NCBI GenBank assembly: GCA_963710975.1
Contig: CAVQCG010000004.1
Coordinates: forward strand, 62,001-126,000
DNA length: 64,000 nt
Reading direction: 5' to 3'
From: JBBQXH01 sp963710975
GTDB taxonomy: Bacteria; Actinomycetota; Thermoleophilia; Gaiellales; Gaiellaceae
Shown in pieces: positions 28,533-37,213 of the stretch (the stretch's first letter is position 1; each line of letters opens with the position of its first letter). Under the pieces are notes generated by a model. That model was given only the letters and a program-made list of their open reading frames with translations, was not told the DNA's origin and searched no databases. The position numbers and the translations under genes were made by a program.

Positions 28533-28571
28533 CGGCTGTTAACCGGAGGGTTACTGGTTCGAGTCCAGTCC
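28533..28571 (+). repeat. Attachment-site duplicate of tRNA-Asn 3' half
   Basis: 39 nt identical to 27226-27264, covering the anticodon loop and T-arm of tRNA-Asn. The two copies bracket 1.27 kb with Hsp20, an IS256 scrap and the integrase remnant. This is the att pattern of an element integrated in the tRNA gene. Bases 28407-28532 and 28572-28603 hold no gene. Confidence 0.85.
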
Positions 28572-28603
28572 CGGAAGTGAACGAGTTGCTCGTGGCGCGC
28601 CCG

Positions 28604-29777
28604 TCAGAGCAGCGACTCGCAGAGCGCCGCCATGCCGGCGTCATGCAGTGCGAACAGATCGACGTCCAGGGCATCGGGGAACGTCGAGAGCTTGGCGATG
28701 ACCGTGCGGGAGGGGCGGTGGATGAAGATGCTCTGGCCGTTCATTCCGACGGCGGCATGGATGCCCCGCTCCGCGTCCCAGATCCACCAGTTGTCGTGGT
28801 AGAAGGCATCTGCCGTCGGTCCGCCGAGCTCTCCAGGGCCGCCGTACGCGTCGATCAGCTCCTGATCTCGAACGAGCTGGCGGGCGACCCAGGCTGCGGG
28901 GACGATCTGGCGGTCGCCGAGCGAGCCGTCCTGGAGCCACATGAGCCCGAATCGCGCCAGGTCGGTGAGCGTCGCGCAGATCCCGCCCTCGACGATCGAG
29001 AACCCCGCGTGGTCGAGCATGATCTGCGCATCGTGCTCGGCGCCAATCACCGACCAGATGCTGGTGGAGAGGAGATCCGGGTAGGGCATTCCGCCGGCAC
29101 GTTCGAGCACCCAGCCGAGGACGTCTGAGGCGAGCGAGTTGTAGGCGAACGAGCCACCGTGCGCACGCTCGGTTGCAACCGTCCGAATCCACGTGGCCGT
29201 GTCGGCCGGAATATCCGTGCGGTCGTGTGTCCGGTAATCGGAGACGTCGAGGATCGTGTACTCGTCGACCTCGAAGTCCCAACGCGCTCCGACACGCATG
29301 TCGAGCAGATGCTGGACGGTGCAGCCGTCCCATGCGGTGCCGCGTAGCTCCTCGAGGTGATCCGTCACGAGATCGCCGGGCGTCAGCGCGCCCTGGCCCG
29401 ACGAGCACCCCGCACAGCGTGGCGTTGAAGGACTTCGAGACGGACATGAGCAAGTGCGTTTCCGCCGGTGACATGCCGTTGTAGTAGCGCTCACACAGAA
29501 CGGTGCCGTCGTGGATGACCAGGAACCCGTCGGTATAGGTCTCGGCGAGCATCGTCGCGATGTCGAGGGATCGTCCCGCGTGCTCGAACCTGATCCCGGC
29601 GAGGTCCTGCTCGCCATGGCTGAGCTCGAAGACCGGACCGTCTCCACGGGAGATCGTCGCTGTGCGAACGAGCTTGCTCACGCGGCGAAACCCGAGACGG
29701 TTGTACGGACCGTCGAGCCAGTTCGCGCCCGTCACGCCGAGCGCCCGAGCCTCGTCGTCCACGCGATCGACTTCCAA
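28604..29777 (-). pseudogene. Serine hydrolase (beta-lactamase family), single frameshift
   Basis: The N-terminal part (29777 to about 29390) holds the SxxK motif in LLMSVSKSFNATLCGVL. The rest (about 29400 to 28604) reads GALTPGDLVTDHLEEL, GGSFAYNSLASDVLGWVLER (YNS = YxN-like motif) and HAAVGMNGQSIFIHRPSRTV. Together they give about 390 aa of class C-type serine hydrolase, probably an esterase or amidase. One surplus G in a GGG run near 29393 breaks the frame; removing it restores VGQGALTPG. A sequencing indel is likely, so the gene may be intact. It starts 3 nt before the end of the SnoaL gene upstream, which suggests an operon. Confidence 0.75.
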
Positions 29778-29780
29778 GGG

Positions 29781-30239
29781 CTACGCGGTCGGGTACCCGC
29801 GGTGCGGATAGTCGAAGCCGCCGAGCTCATACGTGGACGCTGGATCGCCGGGCGGACACGCGTAGTAGGCCCGGACCTCCCGGATCCGCCCCTGATCGTC
29901 GAAGCGGTACCACTCCGTGCCCCGGAGTCGCGTGTTCTCGCCGATGTTGGGCTTGAAGTTCGACCATTCGATGACGGCCTCGTGCCTGTCCGGGTCTGCG
30001 AGCACGTGATCGACCGTCCAGCGGGTGTGGAACTCGCCGCCGAACCGAGTGCCGAAGCCATGCCCGATCGCCTCGGCGCCGCGAAACGGCTCCTGTGGGG
30101 TGCCGTCCGGGAAGGTGTCGCCGTCCGGGAAGTAGTGCACAGCGTCAGGTGTGAAGAAGGCGCTGATCGCTTCGGCGTCGCCCGCGGTACACGCCGCGAA
30201 GTACGCGCGAATGATCGACTCGTAGTCGCTCGCTCGCAT
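29781..30239 (-). CDS. SnoaL-like (NTF2 fold) protein
   Basis: A 152-aa protein of the SnoaL/NTF2 cone-fold group. It reads YFAACTAGDAEAISAFFTPD, AVHYFPDGD, GAEAIGHGFG, and ends with FDDQGRIREVRAYYA. The ATG at 30239 is chosen because it starts directly before the family's first helix. The fold is used by small hydrolases, isomerases and binding proteins, so no reaction can be given. It lies between the YjbQ gene and the serine hydrolase, all minus strand. Confidence 0.8.
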   Translation of the reverse strand: MRASDYESIIRAYFAACTAGDAEAISAFFTPDAVHYFPDGDTFPDGTPQEPFRGAEAIGHGFGTRFGGEFHTRWTVDHVLADPDRHEAVIEWSNFKPNIGENTRLRGTEWYRFDDQGRIREVRAYYACPPGDPASTYELGGFDYPHRGYPTA

Positions 30240-30258
30240 CACACGTCCTCGCGGAGGC

Positions 30259-30711
30259 TCAGTCGCCGACGACCTGGACGAGCCACCGTCGTTCGCGCGA
30301 CCGGTCGAGCTCGATGAACAGCACGCGCTGCCAGGTGCCGAGGCAGAGCTCGCTCTCACGCAGCGGGATGGACTCGCCGGCGGGCCCCATCAGCAGCGAC
30401 ATGCAGTGGGAGTGGCCGTTCCCGAACTCCATGTCCTCGGGGCAGACGTTCTCGGTGCGAAGGTCCCAGTCATCGTGCGCGTAGTACTTCTCGGTCGGAA
30501 CGAGGCGACGCAGGAGCCGTGTGAAGTCCTCGAGCAGACCCGTCTCGAACTCGTTGACGCGAACGCAGCAGGTGGTGTGCGGTGAGTAGACGCAGACGAT
30601 CCCGTCTCTGATGCCGCTCTCCTCGACGGCCCTCCGAACGTCGTCCGTGATGTCGCGCACCTCGAGTCCTGCCTCGGTCTGGACGTGGTGCTCGGTCTGG
30701 AAGACCTTCAC
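30259..30711 (-). CDS. yjbQ: YjbQ/UPF0047 family protein
   Basis: A 150-aa trimeric enzyme-like protein. Family motifs are SPHTTCCVRVNEFE (about residues 43-56), DDWDLRTENVCPEDMEFGNG and GHSHCMSLLMG. These place His and Glu residues in the inter-subunit site. Members show weak thiamine-phosphate synthase activity, which can complement thiE loss. GTG 30711 is preceded by GGGGAGGAGG at good spacing. It is the first gene of a minus-strand set with SnoaL and serine hydrolase. Confidence 0.9.
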   Translation of the reverse strand: MKVFQTEHHVQTEAGLEVRDITDDVRRAVEESGIRDGIVCVYSPHTTCCVRVNEFETGLLEDFTRLLRRLVPTEKYYAHDDWDLRTENVCPEDMEFGNGHSHCMSLLMGPAGESIPLRESELCLGTWQRVLFIELDRSRERRWLVQVVGD

Positions 30712-30858
30712 TTCGTGCGCCTCCTCCCCTGGATGCGACAGAGCTGCGTCGTGGTTCAGCCTGATTCTGCTCGTTCGAGCGGTGTTTGTCGAAGGGGAGC
30801 GTACCGAAGCGGCCTGTCGGAAGGGACAGGTGGGACTCGCGCCGGTAGTCTCACCCGC

Positions 30859-30931
30859 GGGCCCGTAGCTCAGCGGTTAGAGCACCGGACTCATAATCCG
30901 TCGGTCCCTGGTTCGAATCCAGGCGGGCCCA
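30859..30931 (+). tRNA. tRNA with anticodon CAT (elongator Met or Ile2)
   Basis: Acceptor GGGCCCG/CGGGCCC with discriminator A, D-arm TAGCTCAGCGGTTAGAGCA, anticodon loop CTCATAA, T-arm GGTTCGAATCC. CCA is not encoded. Whether it reads AUG or, after lysidine modification, AUA cannot be told here. Its 3' half (30890-30932) recurs downstream at 34315, 37575 and 46164 and partly at 47172, so it is the anchor of a tandem integration array. Confidence 0.93.
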
Positions 30932-31052
30932 TCACGGAACTCCCTCCAAACGGCGCACTTCCCGCCGAGAGGTCGCCGGCGTCCCGAAAGCTGTGCGACC
31001 AATCTGCGACCAACTCGGGCCGTGGCCTCGCTGACGGAGCTAAGAGCCGCCT

Positions 31053-31327
31053 GGTGGATCACGCCTACGTCGTCGTGATGGGCGACCGCCACCCGCTCGA
31101 GGTGCCCGACTTCGCGCTCGACACGCACACGGGCGCGCGGCCGCGAGATGGGCCGGGACGCCGAGCATTTCTACGCCGAAGGGGCGGTCGTCGAGCCCGC
31201 CGCCCATGTGCCCGACCCGTACCGGGAGCGGGCGGTCGAGGTCGATGAACGGGCCGATGAACGTCGCCGGCGAAGGCGCTCCGAGGGCGGCAGCAGACGT
31301 TCGATTGACCGGCCGCATACCTCGTAA
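31053..31327 (+). pseudogene. MgsA/RarA-like AAA ATPase C-terminal fragment
   Basis: Two frames combine to a C-terminal end: VDHAYVVVMGDRHPLEVPDF, ALDTHTG, then with a shift near 31135 RGREMGRDAEHFYAEGAVVE and a basic tail to TAA. An ALDxHTxxGRxxGR...HFxxEGA motif closes MgsA/RarA-type replication-recombination ATPases. The ATPase domain is absent. It lies directly after the tRNA, in the first island segment. Confidence 0.35.
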
Positions 31328-31522
31328 CCCACATCGTGCCGGAGAACGAGGACGCCCTCCGGTTGTCCGTAAGCAGCGATTGCTCCGGTCAACCCGCCTC
31401 CCCGAGGCGACGGGCTCCCCGCGGCAATCACGACAGATGCAAAGCCAACTCGTGCACGAAAACCGTGATGACGCCGGCCCCAACGAAGGAGACGGTAACG
31501 GGAACGACGATTCGGAGCGCCA

Positions 31523-32043
31523 TCACAGACCCGTCTTGCTCACGCCGTACGCGGCCTGCTCGTGCGTGAACCCTTCGTACTCGAGCTGGTCGATCAGGCC
31601 GGAACGGGAGAAGCTCGAGTAGTCGAGGTACTCCTTGGCGCTCTTCACAGCCTGCTTGTTCCAGTCAGGGCTGATCGCGTCCACGGCGTACGCGGCGTCC
31701 TTCTTCGAGAAGCCCTCGTACTTCAACTGGTCGATCAGGCCGGAACGGGAGAACGCGCTGAAGTCGAGATAGCTCTCTGCCGACTCGCGTGCGTTCTCCT
31801 GACTGACCGTCTCGACGGCGCGGTCGCCTCGCGGGCATCGTCGGTGATCTTGACGATGTCGTCCGTCGTGACCGGGGCCTCCTCGGCCGGGGTCGTCTCG
31901 ACCGGGGCGACTGGGGCCGCCTCGACCGTGACCGTCTTCGTCGGCTCGCTGGCCGACTCCTTCGAGCCGCCACCGGCGCAGGCGGCGATCGAGCCGATCG
32001 CAACCACGCCGAGCACGAACACCAGCAACACCTTCTTCTTCAT
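31523..32043 (-). pseudogene. Ltp family lipoprotein (superinfection-exclusion type), frameshifted
   Basis: The ATG at 32043 (preceded by GAAAGGAAG) begins a lipoprotein signal with lipobox SIAACAGG. A Thr/Pro/Glu linker follows. The C-terminal half carries two repeats: SAESYLDFSAFSRSGLIDQL-KYEGF and SAKEYLDYSSFSRSGLIDQL-EYEGF. This pair is diagnostic of Ltp-type host cell surface-exposed lipoproteins; the phage TP-J34 member blocks injection of other phages' DNA. One missing base near 31815 breaks the frame between linker and repeats. It may be an indel error. The island setting fits a prophage or defence origin. Confidence 0.75.
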
Positions 32044-32493
32044 TGCTCTTCCTTTCAGTCGGTTCCCTGGATGGGAACTGGAACGGCACCGCGCCGCTTG
32101 GCCGGGTCGGCTCTGAAGTTCATGCTTCCCCTCGGCCTGGGTCTTCGACCCAGCGTGTGCTTCCCTCACCTCGCCCGCTAGGACACGACTGGGTCAATTC
32201 CTCGTTGGACGTCGCGCCGCAAGGTGGCCGAGGCTGGGACGCGTAAACCGCCTCTCGCTCAGACGAATACGGCTGCGCCGCTGCTCCTCGTTGACCCTGA
32301 ATTGACCCGTTCGGGTCAACGACAGGGCGTCTGAGCGGCAGTAAGAGATGAAGTAGAGACCGACCCAATGTTCGCATCGAGTTGGGTTGTTTTTCTCCAG
32401 CTTCACACCACTCTCGGAAAGGGTTCCCCGCCCGGCAGATTGGGTCTGCCAGGCCGACAAGCCGCACGGATGCGTGCGGAGAAGGAGGATGCG
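32044..32493. other. Non-coding stretch with GGGTCAA dyads
   Basis: No gene seen. It holds a perfect dyad TTGACCC-GTTC-GGGTCAA at 32302-32319 and two more GGGTCAA/TTGACCC copies nearby (about 32190 and 32291), which look like a repeated operator. A terminator-like hairpin ACCCAA/TTGGGT followed by TGTTTTTC is at 32363-32395. Confidence 0.45.
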
Positions 32494-32876
32494 ATGAAAC
32501 GCATCTTTGCACTGGCCGCCGGCGTTGTCGCCGCGGCCGTCATGATCGTGCCGGTCGCCGGTGCGAGCGCCCAGGGCGGGCCGTGGCTCGGCCTCGGCAA
32601 GGGCAAGTCGGCGATCCGCAACGAGGTCGCCTTCTACCAGGTCGGCACCCGGTTCGCGCAGAAGGTGTCGCTCTGTTAAAGCCGGCGACGAACCGGGTGA
32701 AGTGCATGTTCCAGACCCGGGAGATCACCGAGCCTGGTACGGAGAACCCGTGGCTGTACTGCTACGGAACCGCCAAGGCGACGAAGACCTGGTCCGGCTA
32801 CGTCGGCGTCACGATGAACCGTGGCTGGATCGACGACTGCCACATGACGGACGACCTCGGAGCGAGCTTCCTGTAG
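32494..32876 (+). pseudogene. Small secreted protein, frameshifted
   Basis: GAAGGAGG precedes ATG 32494. The signal peptide MKRIFALAAGVVAAAVMIVP ends near GASAQGG. The first frame stops at 32679; the second frame from about 32680 continues with KPATNRVKCMFQTREITEPG, then WSGYVGVTMNRGWIDDCHM, to TAG at 32876. The sum would be about 126 aa with three Cys. No family is recognised. A single base change near 32675 would restore it. Confidence 0.55.
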
Positions 32877-33378
32877 GGCGTTTGCGGGGAGCTCGCCGTT
32901 TCGGGTCGGCGGCAGAGGTCTCACCCTGGCTTCGGGCGGTCAGCACTCGGGCCACGCTGACTTTGTGAACTCCTGGAACCAGAAGGAGCTCAAGCGACTC
33001 GTCGAGCACTGCCTCGAGGTCTTGGGTCACTGCGGTCGCAAAGACTAGGACTGTCTACCGCCGACCCCTCTTTCGGGTGAACCGCTTCCCTCTTTCGCTG
33101 TCGGATACTAAGAACTGCCCGGGGACGGGCACATACAAGTACACGCTTAGCGCGCGGAAACCTGGTGTTTCGGCTAGTTGATACCGACCTACCGATGCTC
33201 GCAACGAGCAGTGTTTCTCGACGGAACGAGGTTCAAGCGCAAGTAGAAGGGGCCGCTGGGCTTTCGGAGCTTAGGTAGGAAGCGTAGGGAACACCCCATA
33301 AAACGAAGGCTACGGCGCTCGGGGGACGGATGTCATCGCTGATCTCATCGACTCGCCCCGTCCCCCGACGCGCCTGGG
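32877..33378. other. No gene recognised
   Basis: About 500 nt within the first island segment. GC is lower than in flanking genes, and no frame with coding character, RNA gene or clear repeat was seen. Confidence 0.5.
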
Positions 33379-33837
33379 TTACGGCAGGGTGATGGTTCCG
33401 GAGTAGTTGCAGGTAATTGGGCGCGGAGTTATCCGGCAGTGGACGGAGCCGCTGCCGGTCGCATCCGCGAACACGCCATCGCCGCCCGTCACGGTGAACG
33501 CCTCGTTCGTCTGAAGAACACGTGAAGACGGAGAGGACGCACACGCCAACCCGGAATGGTGTTCCGTGAGCGTGCCGTCGGCGACCGTGATTATCGCGTC
33601 GCTGTCGATGGCAGCGCAAAGGCTGTCGGGTATGGGTATGAACGAGTTGGTCGTAACGACGACCGATGCGCTGCCGAACTGCGCGACATTACCCGTTCCA
33701 CACAACGAAGGATCACAGAATTCGTAAGAGAACGCCGCGTTAAAGTGCAGCGTCCCTGCTTGCGCCTCGCCTGCTCCAACGCCAACAAGCGCGGCCGCGA
33801 CCAACAACCCAACGAACGCACGCCGTCTCGTAGACAT
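33379..33837 (-). CDS. Secreted beta-rich protein, unknown family
   Basis: A 152-aa exported protein. ATG 33837 is chosen because AGGAGCGGGAGG precedes it and the signal peptide starts there (RRRAFVGLLVAAALVGVGAG, cleavage after EAQA). The mature part has alternating polar/hydrophobic strands, four to five Cys (EFCDPSLCGTG, LCAAID, LACASS, VHCRI...TCNYSG) and ends GTITLP. Paired Cys suggest disulfides. The family is not recognised. It is the last gene of the first island segment; the next 310 nt to the repeat at 34148 are empty. Confidence 0.6.
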   Translation of the reverse strand: MSTRRRAFVGLLVAAALVGVGAGEAQAGTLHFNAAFSYEFCDPSLCGTGNVAQFGSASVVVTTNSFIPIPDSLCAAIDSDAIITVADGTLTEHHSGLACASSPSSRVLQTNEAFTVTGGDGVFADATGSGSVHCRITPRPITCNYSGTITLP

Positions 33838-34147
33838 CCTCCCGCTCCTTTCCTGCCGCAAGGTTAGGTGCGTGGATCTTCTCACTTCGAGACGTGTCGC
33901 ACAAGATCGGCTACCCCTTCACCCTAACTGATCGTCGCGTATTCAAAGAGGCGCGACCGCGCCAGGGAGGGGTCTCGGGGGTGCCGTCGCTAGGGCAACT
34001 GGCGGACTCACTATTCCTTCTGCGTGTGCGCCGCGATCGTCACTATCGGACTGATGGGCTCTACTCCCGTCGATCCTGACGGCAAGGATTTTCGCCCGTC
34101 GAGGTTCGCGAGCACAACCTCGAGCGACGGCGGCCCACGATCCCGCG

Positions 34148-34470
34148 TCGAAGGCCCATTCCGGGAGACATCGATCGCCTGGCTGGGGGTACCAAGGGGG
34201 GACCCGGATCAGCCGAGATCCAGGTAGATCAACCAGGGCCGAATCGACCGCAAAGTGCGTCAGAAAGGGCGGATGGCGGGCAGCGATCTACGCTGATCCC
34301 CGGTTCCCAGTGTCCTCATAATCCGTCGGTCCCTGGTTCGAATCCAGGCGGGCCCATTCGAGAAGAGGCTGCATGTGAACGGAACTGTGTTTGGGGCCGG
34401 TTCGTGAGCTGAGGGGAGGGGGACCAGAAGGGGACCTCGGGACAAGGCTTCTGCCTTCGATGCGATGTAA
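34148..34470 (+). repeat. Island repeat R1 with attachment core
   Basis: About 320 nt shared with R2 (37410-37732); the first 210 nt are also shared with R3 (46011-46206). The 43-bp core 34315-34357 is identical to the 3' half of the CAT tRNA. Upstream of the core lies an imperfect inverted repeat, GGATCAGCCGAGATC ... GATCTACGCTGATCC, and a GATCTACG-type dyad that is mutated in this copy (34217-34230). Confidence 0.85.
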
Positions 34471-34979
34471 TGGCTCCGGGCCGCGCGCGGGATCTGGGGA
34501 CACAGACAGTTCCGGAGACGTCGCCTCCGGTTCCGGCGCGGGCTTGACATCAGTCGCTCGTCGACGATGAAACGACTGCCGAAAGTCCTTTTACTGCCCG
34601 CTGGGAAGCGTGTGTACGTCACAGGCGCGCTTCTCGCATCTGACGTTCGGGGGCGTCATGGCGAAGCGGTCGACCGGCTGGCGAGCGGACCTCGGCTGCG
34701 GATACGGGACATGCTTCTGTGGCTGCCGAGCATTCACAAACCGAGCCGATAGCGGATTCGCGCCTAGACCAGGAAACTGCGTCGGAGGCCGCGTCTCTTC
34801 CTCGGCGAGAGCCGTCAGCGCGCAGAGGCGTCGGCTCCTCTTGCGAACGTCTGCGCGCGAGCCGATTACGGCGAAGATGATTTCGAGGGAGAAACTCTGG
34901 GCAATCGCGCTGCCGTGCGGAAGGTGTTTGCTGGTCGAGTTCCTGGGTAAAATGACATACCAACTGATTGGAGCGTGAG
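34471..34979. other. No gene recognised
   Basis: About 500 nt between repeat R1 and the Asp23 operon. Short open frames on both strands lack coding character. The operon promoter must lie here; no clear -35/-10 pair was found. Confidence 0.5.
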
Positions 34980-35480
34980 ATGGCAGTTCCGACGAACGAG
35001 CCCGAGTCGGGTGCAGATCCGGCTGAGGAGAAGGGCGAGGCAGCGGCTGTGTCGAGTAGGAGTGGTGGGCCACCGCGGCTAGGTAGATCGGCGTCGTTGA
35101 AGACGGACCGTGGGACCACCTCGATCGCTGACACGGTGGTGGAGAAGGTGGCGGGGATCGCGACTCGTGAGGTGCGTGGTGTGTATGGCATGGGTGGTGG
35201 CACGGCCCGTGCGATCGGTGCCGTCACCCAGCGGGTCGGTCTTGCCGATGAGCGCAGCCAGGGCGTGTCTGTCGAGGTTGGTGAGCGTGAGACGGCGGTC
35301 GATCTGACTGTCATCATCGAGTATGGGGAGTCGATCCCGCAGGTGGCCGAACAGATCCGGGAGAACGTGATCACACGGATCGAGGGGATCACCGGCTTGT
35401 CGGTTACCGAGGTCAACGTCGCGGTCAACGACCTTCATTTCGAGGGTGAGGACGAGTCTTCTTCTAGACGAGTGAGCTGA
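34980..35480 (+). CDS. Asp23/Gls24 family envelope stress protein
   Basis: A 166-aa protein. After a flexible, charged N-terminus (residues 1-45) the Asp23 domain reads TTSIADTVVEKVAGIATREV, RGVYGMGGG, VGERETAVDLTVIIEYGESI and TEVNVAVNDLHFEG. Asp23 proteins bind membrane anchors and respond to cell-envelope stress. ATG 34980 has GGAG 9 nt upstream. The codon use has more GGT/CGT/GTG than chromosomal neighbours, in line with acquisition. It opens a five-gene operon (Asp23, short Asp23, DUF6286-like, AmaP-like, small membrane protein). Confidence 0.88.
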   Translation: MAVPTNEPESGADPAEEKGEAAAVSSRSGGPPRLGRSASLKTDRGTTSIADTVVEKVAGIATREVRGVYGMGGGTARAIGAVTQRVGLADERSQGVSVEVGERETAVDLTVIIEYGESIPQVAEQIRENVITRIEGITGLSVTEVNVAVNDLHFEGEDESSSRRVS

Positions 35481-35490
35481 GAAGTCTCCG

Positions 35491-35832
35491 ATGGTTGTAG
35501 CCGCCGGGTCGGTTCGTGGTGAGCTGGCTCGTGTCGCGCGTGATGCGGCGTCTTCGGTCACGGGCGTCGTTGCTCTCTCTTCAGGTGCGGGCGATCGCTG
35601 GGCGACAGAGGATCGTGTCGGGCGGGTGCCCGGCGTCGTTTGTCTTCCCCTTGCAGGGGGTGGGTTTCGGGTTGAGCTGCATCTTGTGGCTCGTATGACG
35701 CCCCTTGTCCAGCTTGCAGACAAGGTGCGGGATCGGCTCGAGCGGGACGCCGCCCGGGCCGGTTTCGCTGACCAGGTGCTGCGGATCGATGTCGCGTTCG
35801 AGGACATTGCCGAGCCGATGCAGCGTCCCTAG
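35491..35832 (+). CDS. Short Asp23-like protein
   Basis: A 113-aa protein starting 11 nt after the Asp23 gene. The strands VVCLPLAGGGFRVELHLVAR and QVLRIDVAFEDIAEP, and the helix MTPLVQLADKVRDRLERDA between them, match the alpha/beta pattern of Asp23 domains, but the N-terminal part is shortened. It may form mixed oligomers with the first gene product. No separate family name is known to me. Confidence 0.7.
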   Translation: MVVAAGSVRGELARVARDAASSVTGVVALSSGAGDRWATEDRVGRVPGVVCLPLAGGGFRVELHLVARMTPLVQLADKVRDRLERDAARAGFADQVLRIDVAFEDIAEPMQRP

Positions 35833-35844
35833 CGGGCCGGTCTG

Positions 35845-36426
35845 ATGCTCGCTATCCGTGCGCTCGGCCGGCTCTTGACCCTGCTTCTTCTGGTCGCGCT
35901 CGCGCTGGCCGGGCTCATGGTCGCGATCTTCTCCATCGGAAGCGACGACAGCACAGTGAGCCTGACCGCGCTCGCCGGCTATCTCCGGCTCCCGGCGTTA
36001 AGCGACACGGTCGGCGGCTGGCTTGACCAGCTCGAGACCGGCGGGGACGTCGCCTGGTGGTCAGTCCTTGGCGGGGCGATCGCCCTTCTGATCGGCCTGC
36101 TTCTGCTGGTCTCATATCTGCTCCCGCGCCGGGAACGGCTCGTCATACTCGAGCAAAGCCCGGTCGGGACGCTTGCGGCCCGGCGCCGGCCGCTTGCTCA
36201 GGCGGCGGCAACCCTGACCGAGAGGCAGCGCGGCGTTCTGGCTGTCAAATCCCGTGTTCGGACCCGCCGCTTCGGGACAGACCGATTGTCCGTGCAAGCG
36301 ACGCGCGCGGCAAGCTCCTCAGCCGCCGACGTCGAGCAGCGGACCGTGACCGCGATCGCCCCGATAGCCGAGGAATTCAGGCTACGCACCCGAGTCCGCT
36401 CGAAGGTCGGAGCGCGGGTCGAGTGA
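35845..36426 (+). CDS. DUF6286-like membrane protein of the Asp23 operon
   Basis: A 193-aa protein with two membrane helices (about residues 8-33 and 70-92), separated by an outside loop. A basic cytoplasmic domain (about 95-193) reads RRRPLAQAAATLTERQRGV and then VEQRTVTAIAPIAEEFRLRT, which recalls the Asp23-like strands of AmaP. It overlaps the next gene by 1 nt (TGATG). Likely a membrane anchor for Asp23. Confidence 0.65.
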   Translation: MLAIRALGRLLTLLLLVALALAGLMVAIFSIGSDDSTVSLTALAGYLRLPALSDTVGGWLDQLETGGDVAWWSVLGGAIALLIGLLLLVSYLLPRRERLVILEQSPVGTLAARRRPLAQAAATLTERQRGVLAVKSRVRTRRFGTDRLSVQATRAASSSAADVEQRTVTAIAPIAEEFRLRTRVRSKVGARVE

Positions 36427-37028
36427 TGCTCCGCCAACGGCTACGTGACCGAACCTCCTGGGTCGAGCCAGCCGCAAGGGTCATCCTGTTTCTCTTCTGC
36501 CTGGCCCTCGTCTGGTACGGGCTGATGGTCGTTCTGCTCGCATTCGGCGCCTCCCCCGCGACGGTCGAAGCGATCAGCGGCTACCGGACGATCTACGACA
36601 ACCTTGCCGGCCTCGACGGAGGCGACATCACCGGCACAGTCCGACTGGTCGCCGGTCTCGGTGGTCTCGCGGGATTTCTGTTGTTTGGCTGGCTCGCCTG
36701 GAAAGAGATCCCGCGTCCCTACCGCGCCCGTACCGCGATAACCCTCACCGACGACGAGCACGGCCTGACCGACGTCGGCCCGCGGGCGATAGAGAGAGCC
36801 GCCGAAACCGCCGCGCTCGGCAACCCGACAGTCACTGCAGCCACAGGTCGGTTCGGGGGTGACGACCTCACACTCGCTATCGAAGTCCGTCGCGCCAATG
36901 ACCTCTCAGCAACACTCAGAGACGTTCAGCGTCGAGCCGTCAGCTCGCTCGAGCAGCACGGCCTACCAGCCGCCAATGTAAACGTCACCCTGAGCGGCCT
37001 CAAACGCACCCGAAGGGAGCTCGCATGA
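36426..37028 (+). CDS. AmaP-like alkaline shock membrane anchor protein
   Basis: A 200-aa protein. ATG 36426 overlaps the previous stop. Two helices (about residues 18-41 and 75-93) enclose an outside loop (ISGYRTIYDNLAGLDGGD). The cytoplasmic domain has TAITLTDDEHGLTDVGPRAI and VNVTLSGLKRTRREL, which fits AmaP, the protein that holds Asp23 at the membrane in Firmicutes. The product pairs with the DUF6286-like neighbour. It overlaps the following small gene by 4 nt. Confidence 0.7.
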   Translation: MLRQRLRDRTSWVEPAARVILFLFCLALVWYGLMVVLLAFGASPATVEAISGYRTIYDNLAGLDGGDITGTVRLVAGLGGLAGFLLFGWLAWKEIPRPYRARTAITLTDDEHGLTDVGPRAIERAAETAALGNPTVTAATGRFGGDDLTLAIEVRRANDLSATLRDVQRRAVSSLEQHGLPAANVNVTLSGLKRTRRELA

Positions 37029-37213
37029 TCGACCCCAAATACCTCGCCGCGTTCCTCGGCTTCGCCTTCGTCGCCATGTGGATCGCCGTCGACTTCGGCG
37101 CCGCCATCCTCTGCCTCCTCGGCGCCATCGTCTTCTGGGCCATCGCCGCCTACATCCGCGGCGAACTCGACCTCAGCCGAATCCAACACCACCTCAACCG
37201 CCGCCAAACGTAG
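37025..37213 (+). CDS. Small DUF2273-like membrane protein
   Basis: A 62-aa protein with two close hydrophobic segments (LAAFLGFAFVAMWIAVDFGA and ILCLLGAIVFWAIAAYI) and a polar tail (GELDLSRIQHHLNRR). Small DUF2273 membrane proteins are standard members of Asp23/AmaP operons. ATGA overlap with the previous gene. The following 196 nt to repeat R2 hold no gene. Confidence 0.65.
   Translation: MIDPKYLAAFLGFAFVAMWIAVDFGAAILCLLGAIVFWAIAAYIRGELDLSRIQHHLNRRQT

Noticed and set aside
34315..34357. Attachment copies as extra tRNA genes
   Set aside because: Only the anticodon-to-3' half is present in each copy; the acceptor 5' strand and D-arm are missing, so no cloverleaf forms.
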